This document shows, piece after piece, positions 1-9,296 of a stretch of 36,275 nt of DNA; the first letter of the stretch is position 1; the number at the start of each line of letters is the position of its first letter. A model generated the notes under the pieces. The model did no database searches. It was not told where the DNA came from and saw only the letters and a list, made by a program, of their open reading frames with translations. Source of the stretch: Dehalococcoidia bacterium. Lineage in GTDB: Bacteria > Chloroflexota > Dehalococcoidia > UBA2247 > RBG-13-53-26. The position numbers and the translations under genes are program-made. The stretch covers positions 1-36,275 of the forward strand of contig JAFGCL010000161.1 in the NCBI GenBank assembly GCA_016932645.1, given 5' to 3'.

Positions 1-2063
<2,063 letters not shown>

Positions 2064-2067
<4 letters not shown>

Positions 2068-3281
2068 CGGGAGACATCTTGCCGGATTCTGTTTTCATCC
2101 ATCGCAGCCCCGAGACGGCTGCCTCGAAGGGCGGACCTCTGCGAGGGCTTCAGATTGCGATCCAGCCCAATATCTCGGCGGCGGGCTGGCCGACCGAGGC
2201 CGGCTCGAACGCGCTGGCCAACTTCAAGTCATTGGAAGACGCCACTGTGATCCGGCGCCTGCGCCAGGCGGGAGCCTCACTTTGTGGCTCCACCCGCATG
2301 AGCGAGTTCGGCTTCGGCCTGCAGGGGAGCCAGGCCGGCGGCGCACTCCAAGACCAGGCCGCAGATGCCGAGTTGGTCCTGGACATGATGGGCGAGAGCC
2401 GGCTCGCCGCCGGTCGCACTGGCGTCTGCGGTTTCAAGCCCAGTTGGGGTCTGGTGTCCCGCTACGGCCTGATCGGCCTGATTCCATCGATGGAATGCTG
2501 CGGGATACTCTCCGCGAGCTTCACGGATGTCCGGGAGATACTCAAGGTCATCGCCGGTCCGGATGAGCTTGACTTCTCGCTGCCCGGTGAGAAACCCCTT
2601 GACTTCTCCCCACAGAACATCGACCCGAAGAACACCACGATTGGCACTATCAATGAAGCCCAAGACGGCTTGCCTGCTGGGCAGGAAGAGGCGTTCCGGG
2701 CATCGCTCGACGATCTGAACAAGGCGGGCTTCGCCGTGCGTGAGATGTCGTTCCCCGACTTCCCGCTCTTCTCTCCAGTTCACCAGATCGTGGGTTCGGT
2801 GGAGGCCTCGTCCGCCGCCGGCCGCTACGACTCGGTTCGCTACGGCCCTCGGGCAGCGGGCGGCAAGAACTGGAACGAGATGTATCTTCTGTCGCGCGCG
2901 ATCGCTTTCGGGCCCCTGGTCAAGAGCTACCTGTTCCAGGGCGCCTTCTTCCAGTTTGAGCGGTATGAAGCCTTCGAGGATGCCTGCCGGATACGGGCCC
3001 GGTTGCTGGCGGGCATGCACGCGCTGACTTCGCACGTCGAATTCCTGGTCTTCCCGGCAGTCGAAGCCGCCCCATCCACAACACCCGCGTCGCTGCCCCA
3101 GACCTACGCCCAATTCGCCTCGACGCTCTTCGCCAATGTCACCGGCCAGCCCGCGCTCTACCTGCCCCCGGGCCGGAGCGCGGGACACTCAGGCATCCAA
3201 CTCACGGGGCCGAGGCTGAGCGATGCGCGGCTGTTGTCGCTGGGGGAACAACTCCTCCATCTGGGGCGGGGAGGCAAGTAG
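2064..3281 (+). CDS. gatA: GatA-like amidase-family protein lacking the catalytic triad
   Basis: Homologue of the glutaminase subunit of the GatCAB Asp-tRNA(Asn)/Glu-tRNA(Gln) amidotransferase, 405 residues against roughly 480-490 usually. Family landmarks remain: EDATVIRRLRQAGA, MSEFGFG, GVCGFKPSWGLVSRYGLIG, SVEASSAAGRYDSVRYG, and the C-terminal VTGQPALYLPPG. The chemistry does not. The IKDN catalytic Lys is Gln (IAIQPN). The GGSSGGSAAA loop carrying the cis-Ser is deleted, a gap of roughly 20 residues. The SDTGGSIRQPA segment with the nucleophilic Ser reads MMGESRLAAG, which puts Glu at the nucleophile position by my hand alignment. Part of the N-terminal helical region is also missing. The frame is continuous, so this is not a simple frameshift. 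It starts inside the aspS stop codon and ends 2 bp before gatB. It is probably a structural, non-hydrolysing subunit, with glutaminase activity unlikely. Confidence 0.85.
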
Positions 3282-3283
3282 CC

Positions 3284-4714
3284 ATGGACTTCGAAGCGGT
3301 CATCGGCCTGGAGATCCACGTAGAGCTCAATTGCACCACCAAGATGTTCTGCGACTGCCCCAACCGCTACGGCGATGAACCCAACATCAACACCTGCCCG
3401 GTCTGCCTCTGGTTCCCGGGCGCCATGCCGCGGTTCAGCCAGCAGGCCCTGGAGAAGGCCTCGCTGGTGTGTCTGGCGTTGGGAGCCGAACTGCAGCCCC
3501 GAAGCGCCTTCGACCAGAAGGTCTACTACTATCCCGATCTGCCCAAGGGCTTCCAACTATCCCAGGCTCATCTGCCTCTTTCGCGCGGCGGCGGCATCTA
3601 CATCGTCGACGAAAACGGCCAGCCCAAGCGAGCGCGCCTGCATCATGTCCACATGGAAGAGGATGTCGCCAAGCTGGTGCACGAGATGGAAGGCCGCCTG
3701 CCTATCAGTCTGGTGGACTTCAACCGCGCCGGCACGCCGCTGGTGGAGATCGTCACCGAGCCCGACTTCCGTTCGCCGTATGAGGCCATGGAGTTCCTCA
3801 AGGCGCTGCGCACCCAGGTGCGCTACACCGGATGCTCCGAGTGCAGCATGGACAACGGCACCATGCGCGTGGATGCAAATATCTCCATCCGTCCGCGGGG
3901 CACCAGCCAGATGAACACCAAGGTGGAAGTCAAGAACATGAACTCCGTCCGCCACGTGGGCGACGCCATTGCCTACGAGATCACCCGCCAGACGGCAGCG
4001 GTGCAGGCGGGCGAAACGGTCATTCTGCACACCCGGCTCTGGGACCCGGACAAGAAAGTGACCACACCGATGCGCGCCAAGTTCGAGGGTCCGTGCGTTC
4101 CCGATCCCTCGGTGCCGGCCATTGAACTATCAGCGGAGTGGATCGAGAACATGCGTTCGCGTCTGCCGGAGATGCCCGCGGCCAGGGCCGAGCGCTTCGT
4201 CAAACAGCATGGGCTGACGCCCGAAGAAGCCCGGTTCCTCAGCTCCGATCTGGACGTGGCCGGCTACTTCGAGGCCCTCATCCGCGAGGGCATTGCGCCG
4301 CGGACGGCCATGCACTGGCTCACCACGCAGCTAGTGCCCGCCCTCAAGGAGCGCCAATTGGAACTCGGTGCTTCGCCCGTAACACCGGCGCGGCTTGCCG
4401 CCCTGCTCAAGATGCTCTCCAAGGACGAGATCAACGCCAACGCGGCCCGCGAGGTGCTGGTGCACCTGTTCGACAGCGGCGAGACACCGGAGGCCATCGT
4501 GACAGCCAAGGGGTTCCGCCAGGTCTCCGACACTGGCGCGCTCGATGCGCTTATCGAGAAGGTGCTGGCCGCGCAGCCCACCGCTGTCGCCGACGTCAAG
4601 AAGGGGCAGGGCAAGGCCATGGGCTTCCTGGTTGGCCAGGTGATGCAGGCCTCGGGCGGCAAGGCCAACCCCAAGGTGATACGGGAGTTGCTGGCGAAGA
4701 AGCTGGCAACGTAG
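3284..4714 (+). CDS. gatB: GatB subunit of tRNA-dependent amidotransferase
   Basis: GatB activates the misacylated Asp- or Glu-tRNA carboxylate and transfers ammonia supplied by GatA. The protein has 476 residues, normal length. Visible motifs: IGLEIHVEL near the N-terminus, zinc-type cysteines in MFCDCPN and CPVC, FDQKVYYYPDLPKGFQLSQ, HMEEDVAK, DFNRAGTPLVEIVTEPD, MRVDANISIRP, KVEVKNMNS, and the C-terminal YqeY-like tail with GKAMGFLVGQVMQASGGKANP. The usual KE..DYRYFPEPDLPP stretch is reduced to KFEGPCVPDPSVP, which loses the DYRYF core and about four residues. This is notable because the GatA next door is also degenerate. It starts 2 bp after gatA and is the last gene of the aspS-gatC/gatA/gatB operon. 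Confidence 0.93.
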   Translation: MDFEAVIGLEIHVELNCTTKMFCDCPNRYGDEPNINTCPVCLWFPGAMPRFSQQALEKASLVCLALGAELQPRSAFDQKVYYYPDLPKGFQLSQAHLPLSRGGGIYIVDENGQPKRARLHHVHMEEDVAKLVHEMEGRLPISLVDFNRAGTPLVEIVTEPDFRSPYEAMEFLKALRTQVRYTGCSECSMDNGTMRVDANISIRPRGTSQMNTKVEVKNMNSVRHVGDAIAYEITRQTAAVQAGETVILHTRLWDPDKKVTTPMRAKFEGPCVPDPSVPAIELSAEWIENMRSRLPEMPAARAERFVKQHGLTPEEARFLSSDLDVAGYFEALIREGIAPRTAMHWLTTQLVPALKERQLELGASPVTPARLAALLKMLSKDEINANAAREVLVHLFDSGETPEAIVTAKGFRQVSDTGALDALIEKVLAAQPTAVADVKKGQGKAMGFLVGQVMQASGGKANPKVIRELLAKKLAT

Positions 4715-4857
4715 TGAGGACAACTCACCATCCGCGATTCAGCCATCTACGCGTCGGGGCTCTGCCAAGATGTCACCCTAACGGCTCACTCAAGAGGCGT
4801 GAGATGCTGCCTACCTTCTGTCGGCATCGCCGTGGCACCCAGACCAGCCCCGCGGCG

Positions 4858-4887
4858 TTGACATCCCCCACCCCTCCAACATAAGAT
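4858..4887 (+). promoter_or_regulatory. Promoter copy 1 of the TTGACATC family (upstream of the STAS-like gene)
   Basis: -35 TTGACA at 4858-4863, 18 bp spacer, -10-like TAAGAT at 4882-4887, followed by TCAGACGG. It is about 90 bp upstream of the gene starting at 4977. It shares sequence and exact spacing with five other sites at 6373, 7755, 10960, 12466 and 12879. Confidence 0.7.
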
Positions 4888-4976
4888 TCAGACGGTTGTC
4901 CAGCCAGCCAGCTGGGCGAGTAGCAAACGAGTCGTGCAAGGAAGAATGACACGGTCGTTCAGCCCAGGAGGCAGCC

Positions 4977-5357
4977 ATGAGTCAGTACTGGCAATGGATT
5001 GAGCACAAAGGAAAGCGCATTCTTCTGGCGAAGTTCGGCGGCCTGAGGGACGAAAAGACCTATGTGGAGGCTATCGCCGACCTGGAGCAGGAGATACTGA
5101 GGCAGCCAAAGGGACAACTTATCCCGCTGGCGCTGGACGTGAGCGATACGCGCGTGACAAGGGCAGTTACCAACAGAGGCAAGCAACTGATGGAGACCGC
5201 CAAGGCAAACGGCATACCGGACAGCCCGACCGCACTGATCGGCCTTTCGGGAACGCAGAAGGCTATCGTGATGGCCATCCAGCTCGTCAGAGGCGACATA
5301 CACGTAGTGGGAAGCCTCGACGAAGCAAAGGACTGGCTCGTCAGCCGCCTGGGATAG
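4977..5357 (+). CDS. SpoIIAA/STAS-like small protein, paralogue 1
   Basis: A 126-residue soluble protein with no signal peptide or membrane segment. The alternating pattern (WQWIEHKGKRILLAKFGGL, a helix, LIPLALDVSDT, a helix, PTALIGLSG, a helix, GDIHVVGSLDEAKDWL) fits the SpoIIAA-like/STAS fold. A second copy lies at 16582-16947 and shares YxxWIExxGxRIL near the N-terminus and DIHV...EAKxW at the C-terminus. STAS-like proteins usually bind partners or nucleotides in stress or regulatory switches; here the partner is unknown. AGGAGG sits about 6 bp before the ATG. The gene appears monocistronic, with promoter copy 1 upstream and a separate gene 125 bp downstream. The fold assignment is from pattern only. 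Confidence 0.72.
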   Translation: MSQYWQWIEHKGKRILLAKFGGLRDEKTYVEAIADLEQEILRQPKGQLIPLALDVSDTRVTRAVTNRGKQLMETAKANGIPDSPTALIGLSGTQKAIVMAIQLVRGDIHVVGSLDEAKDWLVSRLG

Positions 5358-5482
5358 CGCCGCAGAGAAAACGATCGCACCGGGCCGCCATCGCGAGTCA
5401 ATCCGAAGCGTGGGGCTGGCGGAACGACAAGGATCTCAGCGCTGCAGCAGCCATGAAGCTCTGGTAGAAGAGGAGAAACGAC

Positions 5483-6319
5483 ATGTTTGAGATCCCGGAG
5501 TACGTCACTCTCGCCCGCCAAATGACTGAAAGCCTTTCCGGTAAAAGGATCGCCAAAGGGAATCTGGGCAACTCTCCGCACAAGTTCGTCTGGTACAACC
5601 GAAAGCCTTCTGAGTTCTCAGCTCTCGTCAAGGGAAAGACAATCGGCAACGCCTACACCAGAGGCAGATGGCTCTTCATCCCCTTGGAGCCAGGCCACAC
5701 TCTCGTCTTTGGAGAGTGCGGCGGCAAAATACTCCTGCATGAATCGGAGTCACTGATGCCAAAGAAGTACCATCTCTCACTTCATTTCGAGGATGGCAGT
5801 GCGCTATCGGCCACGACCCAGATGTGGGGCGCCATGGAGCTGTACGAGAAAGGACAAGAACTTGAGAGGCAGTACATCAAAGGAATGCGGACCACACCCG
5901 TTGATCCCGAGTTCAGCCCGGCGTATCTGACCGCACTCATCCAGGAATGTGCGAAGGAAGGAAGCAGGTCGGTGAAAGGCATTCTCACCCAGGACCAGTT
6001 GATTCCGGGACTGGGGAACGCAATTGCGCAGGATATCATGTTCAAGGCAAGGCTCCATCCAAAACAACCCATAGCCGGACTGAGCAGCAAGCAAATCAAG
6101 GATCTCCACCGGGCAATCGTCGATACTGTTGCGCAGGCGATCCGAATGGGCGGCAGGAATGACGAGTTTGACTTGTATGGGAAGCCAGGGAGATACGTCC
6201 GGATCATGGACAAGGCCAACGCCGGACGCCCGTGCCACGAGTGTGGGACGAAGATCGAGAAGATAGCCTATCTTGGAGGAGCGTGCTACTTCTGCCCCAG
6301 ATGCCAGAAACTGGATTGA
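5483..6319 (+). CDS. Fpg/Nei-family DNA glycosylase-like protein with altered catalytic residues
   Basis: A 278-residue member of the formamidopyrimidine-DNA glycosylase/endonuclease VIII family. It keeps the helix-two-turn-helix (QDQLIPGLGNAIAQDIMF, about residues 169-186) and a C-terminal four-Cys zinc finger (CHEC...CYFCPRC). The N-terminus reads MFEIPEYV where Fpg/Nei enzymes have MPELPE or MPEGPE, so the catalytic proline exposed after Met removal is Phe. The acidic residue that follows is kept. The Lys of the RRGKYLL hairpin also appears as Arg (RGRWLF). DNA binding is therefore likely, but classical Schiff-base glycosylase/lyase chemistry is doubtful. The same MFEIPEY start is, from memory, seen in a distinct subgroup of homologues, so it is probably not a local mutation. 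It starts at ATG after GAGGAGAAACGAC and appears to be a single gene. Confidence 0.85.
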   Translation: MFEIPEYVTLARQMTESLSGKRIAKGNLGNSPHKFVWYNRKPSEFSALVKGKTIGNAYTRGRWLFIPLEPGHTLVFGECGGKILLHESESLMPKKYHLSLHFEDGSALSATTQMWGAMELYEKGQELERQYIKGMRTTPVDPEFSPAYLTALIQECAKEGSRSVKGILTQDQLIPGLGNAIAQDIMFKARLHPKQPIAGLSSKQIKDLHRAIVDTVAQAIRMGGRNDEFDLYGKPGRYVRIMDKANAGRPCHECGTKIEKIAYLGGACYFCPRCQKLD

Positions 6320-6372
6320 GTTCAGACTGTAGCGCGGCCTCGCACCACCTCCCCCAACAACCTGAACCGCCG

Positions 6373-6402
6373 TTGACATCCTCTGCCGCCGCACCATAGT
6401 AT
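6373..6402 (+). promoter_or_regulatory. Promoter copy 2 of the TTGACATC family (upstream of the YcxB-like gene)
   Basis: TTGACA at 6373-6378, 18 bp spacer, TAGTAT at 6397-6402, then TCAAGCGA. It lies 53 bp after the Fpg-like stop and upstream of the YcxB-like gene. The whole stretch, spacer included, closely matches copy 4 at 10960. Confidence 0.7.
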
Positions 6403-6558
6403 TCAAGCGACTCCCGCGTATCCCCAATGAACCGTGGTGCAAGCCCAGCCTTGACCACACCAGTGATCTTGTCGTACGATTTCACCCGACTCAAGACACC
6501 AAGCCAACCCTGTGATCTGCCTGACCCAGGTTCGGTCGCAGAGAAAGGGGATGCATCC

Positions 6559-7701
6559 GTGCGGGAGTACTCAGGTCAGTACACTTTGTCCGACTACCTT
6601 CTAGCCAACCGCATGCACTTATTTTCCAGCCGCACCACCAAGTTTGTCATAGTTTTCATACTCCTTCTAATGGCCCTGCCAGTTCTTGGTCTAATAGGCA
6701 ACCCGACTGATGTCTTCGCCTGGGGTCTCATACTCTCTGGGCTGGTCATCATAGCTTATCCGTACACAGTGTTGCCAATTGCAGGCAGAATCATGTATGC
6801 GCAACAGCCGCAGATTCGTGGTCAGGTTAGGATTCTAATAGGACCCGACAGAATCGTTGATGCATCCGCCACCGGAAGCGCCACTCATCTGTGGCTTCAC
6901 CACATCCTGGTCTCCCAGCGCATGATCCTGCTCTTCGAGACACCCCGAACCTTTATAATGTTGCCACGTAGGTTCTTCAAGGACGAGGACGACTTGCAGG
7001 CTGCCAAGTCACTTCTGGAGGGCTTCCCAACCGGGAAGCACGGCTATGATGCGATCAGCCGTGTCTCAGCACCAGCCAGTCTCCCTGCGGGTCAGAGCCC
7101 ACCCATTCTCAATCTCGAGGGTAGCACCGAAGACACCGCGACCGTGAAGTCGGCTGTGTCATGGCCAGCCCAGCCATTGACTCAGAGTTCATTCGAAAAG
7201 ACCGCTCTGTCAGTAATCAAGATCGTCGGCGCCATCGCGGGCTTTCTTCTAGCGTTGGCTGGCCTTCTCGTGACCGCCAGTACATGTTTGTACATAGCAG
7301 GTGGCTCCTACGATGGCTCGCTAGTCAGCAACCTTTTCGGCATGGTGCTCTTTGGTATCGCCCCCGCGGCCACAGGGTTGGCGTTGATAGTCCTTTCACT
7401 TCGCAGTCTGTCCACTGGCCAACGTCATGGAACCGCCGCCAGAAGTGGCGATGCGACGCCATCCGTTCTCTCTGAAGGGCAAACCTCACCCGGGTTTGAT
7501 GCCAAGGAGGAGTCCGATGACTCCGTACCGCTGAACACTCCCCTATCCGTCACAGCAGGTTCAGGCACTCGGCCTGTTGTCAGCCGCTTCGAGAACGGGG
7601 TGAACAAGGGGGCGAAGATACTTGGAATCATCGCCGCCTCCCTCGTGGCATTGCTGCTCATCTTCGTCATGATTGCGGTTACTATCAACAGGTTATCGTA
7701 G
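6559..7701 (+). CDS. YcxB-like membrane protein
   Basis: Membrane protein of about 380 residues. I chose the in-frame GTG at 6559 because AAAGGGG lies about 8 bp upstream and the conserved region (EYSGQYTLSDYLLANRMH) begins there. An upstream in-frame ATG at 6427 (424 residues) has no visible ribosome-binding site. It has two adjacent hydrophobic helices (around FVIVFILLLMALPVLGLIG and FAWGLILSGLVIIAY), then a soluble YcxB-type C-terminal module ending LLFETPRTFIMLPRRFF. A low-complexity linker follows, then two more hydrophobic helices, a Ser/Thr/Pro-rich linker and one terminal helix (IIAASLVALLLIFVMIA). Canonical YcxB ends after the LPRR module, so the roughly 200-residue C-terminal extension with three extra helices is unusual. 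Function unknown. Confidence 0.68.
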   Translation: MREYSGQYTLSDYLLANRMHLFSSRTTKFVIVFILLLMALPVLGLIGNPTDVFAWGLILSGLVIIAYPYTVLPIAGRIMYAQQPQIRGQVRILIGPDRIVDASATGSATHLWLHHILVSQRMILLFETPRTFIMLPRRFFKDEDDLQAAKSLLEGFPTGKHGYDAISRVSAPASLPAGQSPPILNLEGSTEDTATVKSAVSWPAQPLTQSSFEKTALSVIKIVGAIAGFLLALAGLLVTASTCLYIAGGSYDGSLVSNLFGMVLFGIAPAATGLALIVLSLRSLSTGQRHGTAARSGDATPSVLSEGQTSPGFDAKEESDDSVPLNTPLSVTAGSGTRPVVSRFENGVNKGAKILGIIAASLVALLLIFVMIAVTINRLS

Positions 7702-7754
7702 GCTCCGCTCGGCCAACCATTTCCAACAGTAGAACCTAGTGGGTCCGACCACCG

Positions 7755-7784
7755 TTGACATCGTTCACCACCGCGCCATAACAT
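7755..7784 (+). promoter_or_regulatory. Promoter copy 3 of the TTGACATC family (upstream of the acetyltransferase-ABC operon)
   Basis: TTGACA at 7755-7760, 18 bp spacer, TAACAT at 7779-7784, followed by TCAGGCGAT. It lies about 50 bp upstream of the acetyltransferase start at 7834 and probably drives that gene plus the ABC exporter behind it. Confidence 0.7.
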
Positions 7785-7833
7785 TCAGGCGATCGTGTAA
7801 GCGGTAATCAAGTAATGTAGTGTTGAACCAGAC

Positions 7834-8370
7834 ATGCACCGAGAGATTGGACAATACGTAATCCGTGACTGGAACATTGAAGACGCTCCGTCGATTGCCA
7901 AATATGCGAACAATAGGAAGATATGGATCAATCTGCGCGATGCTTTTCCCCATCCGTACGGCCTTCAAGACGCAGAGTCCTTCATCACCAGCACCCTGGC
8001 AGCAGAACCGGTAACCGTGTACGCCATAGCCAGCCAATCGGAGGCCATCGGAGCCATCGGATTGATCCTCGGCCAAGATGTTAATCGGTTCACGGCAGAG
8101 ATAGGTTATTGGCTGGCAGAGCCCTTCTGGGGCAAAGGTATCACGACTGAGTCCGTGAAGAGTCTGACGGCTCATGCCATCCGTGAGCTCAAGCTGCACA
8201 GGGTCTTCGCTGAACCGTTCACCACCAATCCGGCTTCGGCTAGAGTCCTCGAGAAGGCAGGATACCGGTGTGAGGGCATTCAACGGTCCAGTGCTTTCAA
8301 GAATGGCGAAGTCCTCGACCAGTTCCTCTACAGCTACGTGGCAAGACGGAGCACAGACCCGGGTATTTGA
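7834..8370 (+). CDS. GNAT N-acetyltransferase, RimJ/RimL type
   Basis: A 178-residue acetyl-CoA-dependent acetyltransferase. Recognisable elements are the N-terminal strand YVIRDWNIEDAPSIAKYANN, the hydrophobic strand EAIGAIGLIL, IGYWLAEPFWGKGITTE with the acetyl-CoA pyrophosphate loop (WGKGIT), and the C-terminal LHRVFAEPFTTNPASARVLEKAGY, all typical of RimJ/RimL-like enzymes that modify protein N-termini, antibiotics or small amines. No strong Shine-Dalgarno precedes the ATG. Only 17 bp separate it from the ABC transporter gene, so the three genes at 7834-10954 probably form one operon. A resistance or detoxification role together with the exporter is plausible but not shown. Confidence 0.88.
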   Translation: MHREIGQYVIRDWNIEDAPSIAKYANNRKIWINLRDAFPHPYGLQDAESFITSTLAAEPVTVYAIASQSEAIGAIGLILGQDVNRFTAEIGYWLAEPFWGKGITTESVKSLTAHAIRELKLHRVFAEPFTTNPASARVLEKAGYRCEGIQRSSAFKNGEVLDQFLYSYVARRSTDPGI

Positions 8371-8387
8371 GAGAGGGGGAGGCAGAC

Positions 8388-9296
8388 ATGAGCGATCGAC
8401 CAGCCATCCACACAGAGAGGCTTACCAAGCACTATGGTAAGGTGCGCGCCCTCGTGGACCTGAACCTGGACATCCCCGCAGGCGAGGTATTCGGGTTCCT
8501 CGGCCCGAACGGCGCTGGCAAAACGACCGCGATCCGGACGATGCTCGACGAGATCCGGCCTACCGCGGGGCGGGCATCCATTGTCGGGCTGGACACACAT
8601 GAGAAGTCCGTCGAGATCCGCAGGCACATCGGCTACGTCCCGGGCGACCTGGCAATGTATCCCAACCTCACCGGCAGGGACACACTCACGTACTTCGCCA
8701 ACCTCAGGGGCGGCGTCGACTGGTCTTACATCGGACAGTTGGCCGACCGACTTCACGCCGACCTCGACAAGAAGGTGGGCGACCTGTCCTCCGGCAACCG
8801 GCAAAAAATCGGGGTCATCCAAGCCTTCATGAACAAGCCCCAGGTTCTAATCATGGACGAGCCAAGCGCCGGTCTTGATCCACTCATGCAGCGGGAGTTC
8901 CAAAAGATGATGCGTGAGGCCGCTGCCGGAGGCTGCACGGTGTTTCTCTCCAGCCATGCCCTGTCTGAAGTTCAGCGCGTCGCCGACCGAGTGGGAATCA
9001 TCCGGCGCGGCCGCCTCGTCGCCGTGGAGACCGTCTCCGAGATCCGGTCCAAGGCGATGCGGCGCGTCGAGTTCGAACTCGACTCACGAGCGGATGCCTC
9101 GGTGTTCGAGGCTGTGGCTGGCGTACGCGATGTCACCGTCGCCAACCATCGTGTCGCCCTGTCCCTGGATGGCGACATGGGACCGCTGCTCAAGGCTGTT
9201 GCTTCCCGCTACGACATCGTCGATGTCAGCACACAGGAAGCCGATCTCGAGGAGGTCTTCCTCACCTACTACCGCGACAAGGAAGTGTCGGCCTGA
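8388..9296 (+). CDS. ABC transporter ATP-binding protein (drug/antibiotic exporter type)
   Basis: Nucleotide-binding subunit of 302 residues. It has Walker A GPNGAGKTT, signature LSSGNRQK (a variant of LSGGQ), Walker B VLIMDEPSAGLDP and the H-loop SSHAL. A C-terminal extension typical of DrrA/CcmA-like exporters follows (FELDSRADASVFEAVAG...DLEEVFLTYY). The ATG at 8388 is chosen over an upstream in-frame TTG (8367) because GGGGAGG lies about 7 bp before it. The stop overlaps the permease start (TGATG), so the two are coupled and form one exporter. The substrate is unknown. Confidence 0.93.
   Translation: MSDRPAIHTERLTKHYGKVRALVDLNLDIPAGEVFGFLGPNGAGKTTAIRTMLDEIRPTAGRASIVGLDTHEKSVEIRRHIGYVPGDLAMYPNLTGRDTLTYFANLRGGVDWSYIGQLADRLHADLDKKVGDLSSGNRQKIGVIQAFMNKPQVLIMDEPSAGLDPLMQREFQKMMREAAAGGCTVFLSSHALSEVQRVADRVGIIRRGRLVAVETVSEIRSKAMRRVEFELDSRADASVFEAVAGVRDVTVANHRVALSLDGDMGPLLKAVASRYDIVDVSTQEADLEEVFLTYYRDKEVSA

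Noticed and set aside
2277-3188. Minus-strand open frame opposite gatA
   Set aside because: Mirror frame in GC-rich coding DNA; the plus strand encodes clear GatA landmarks.
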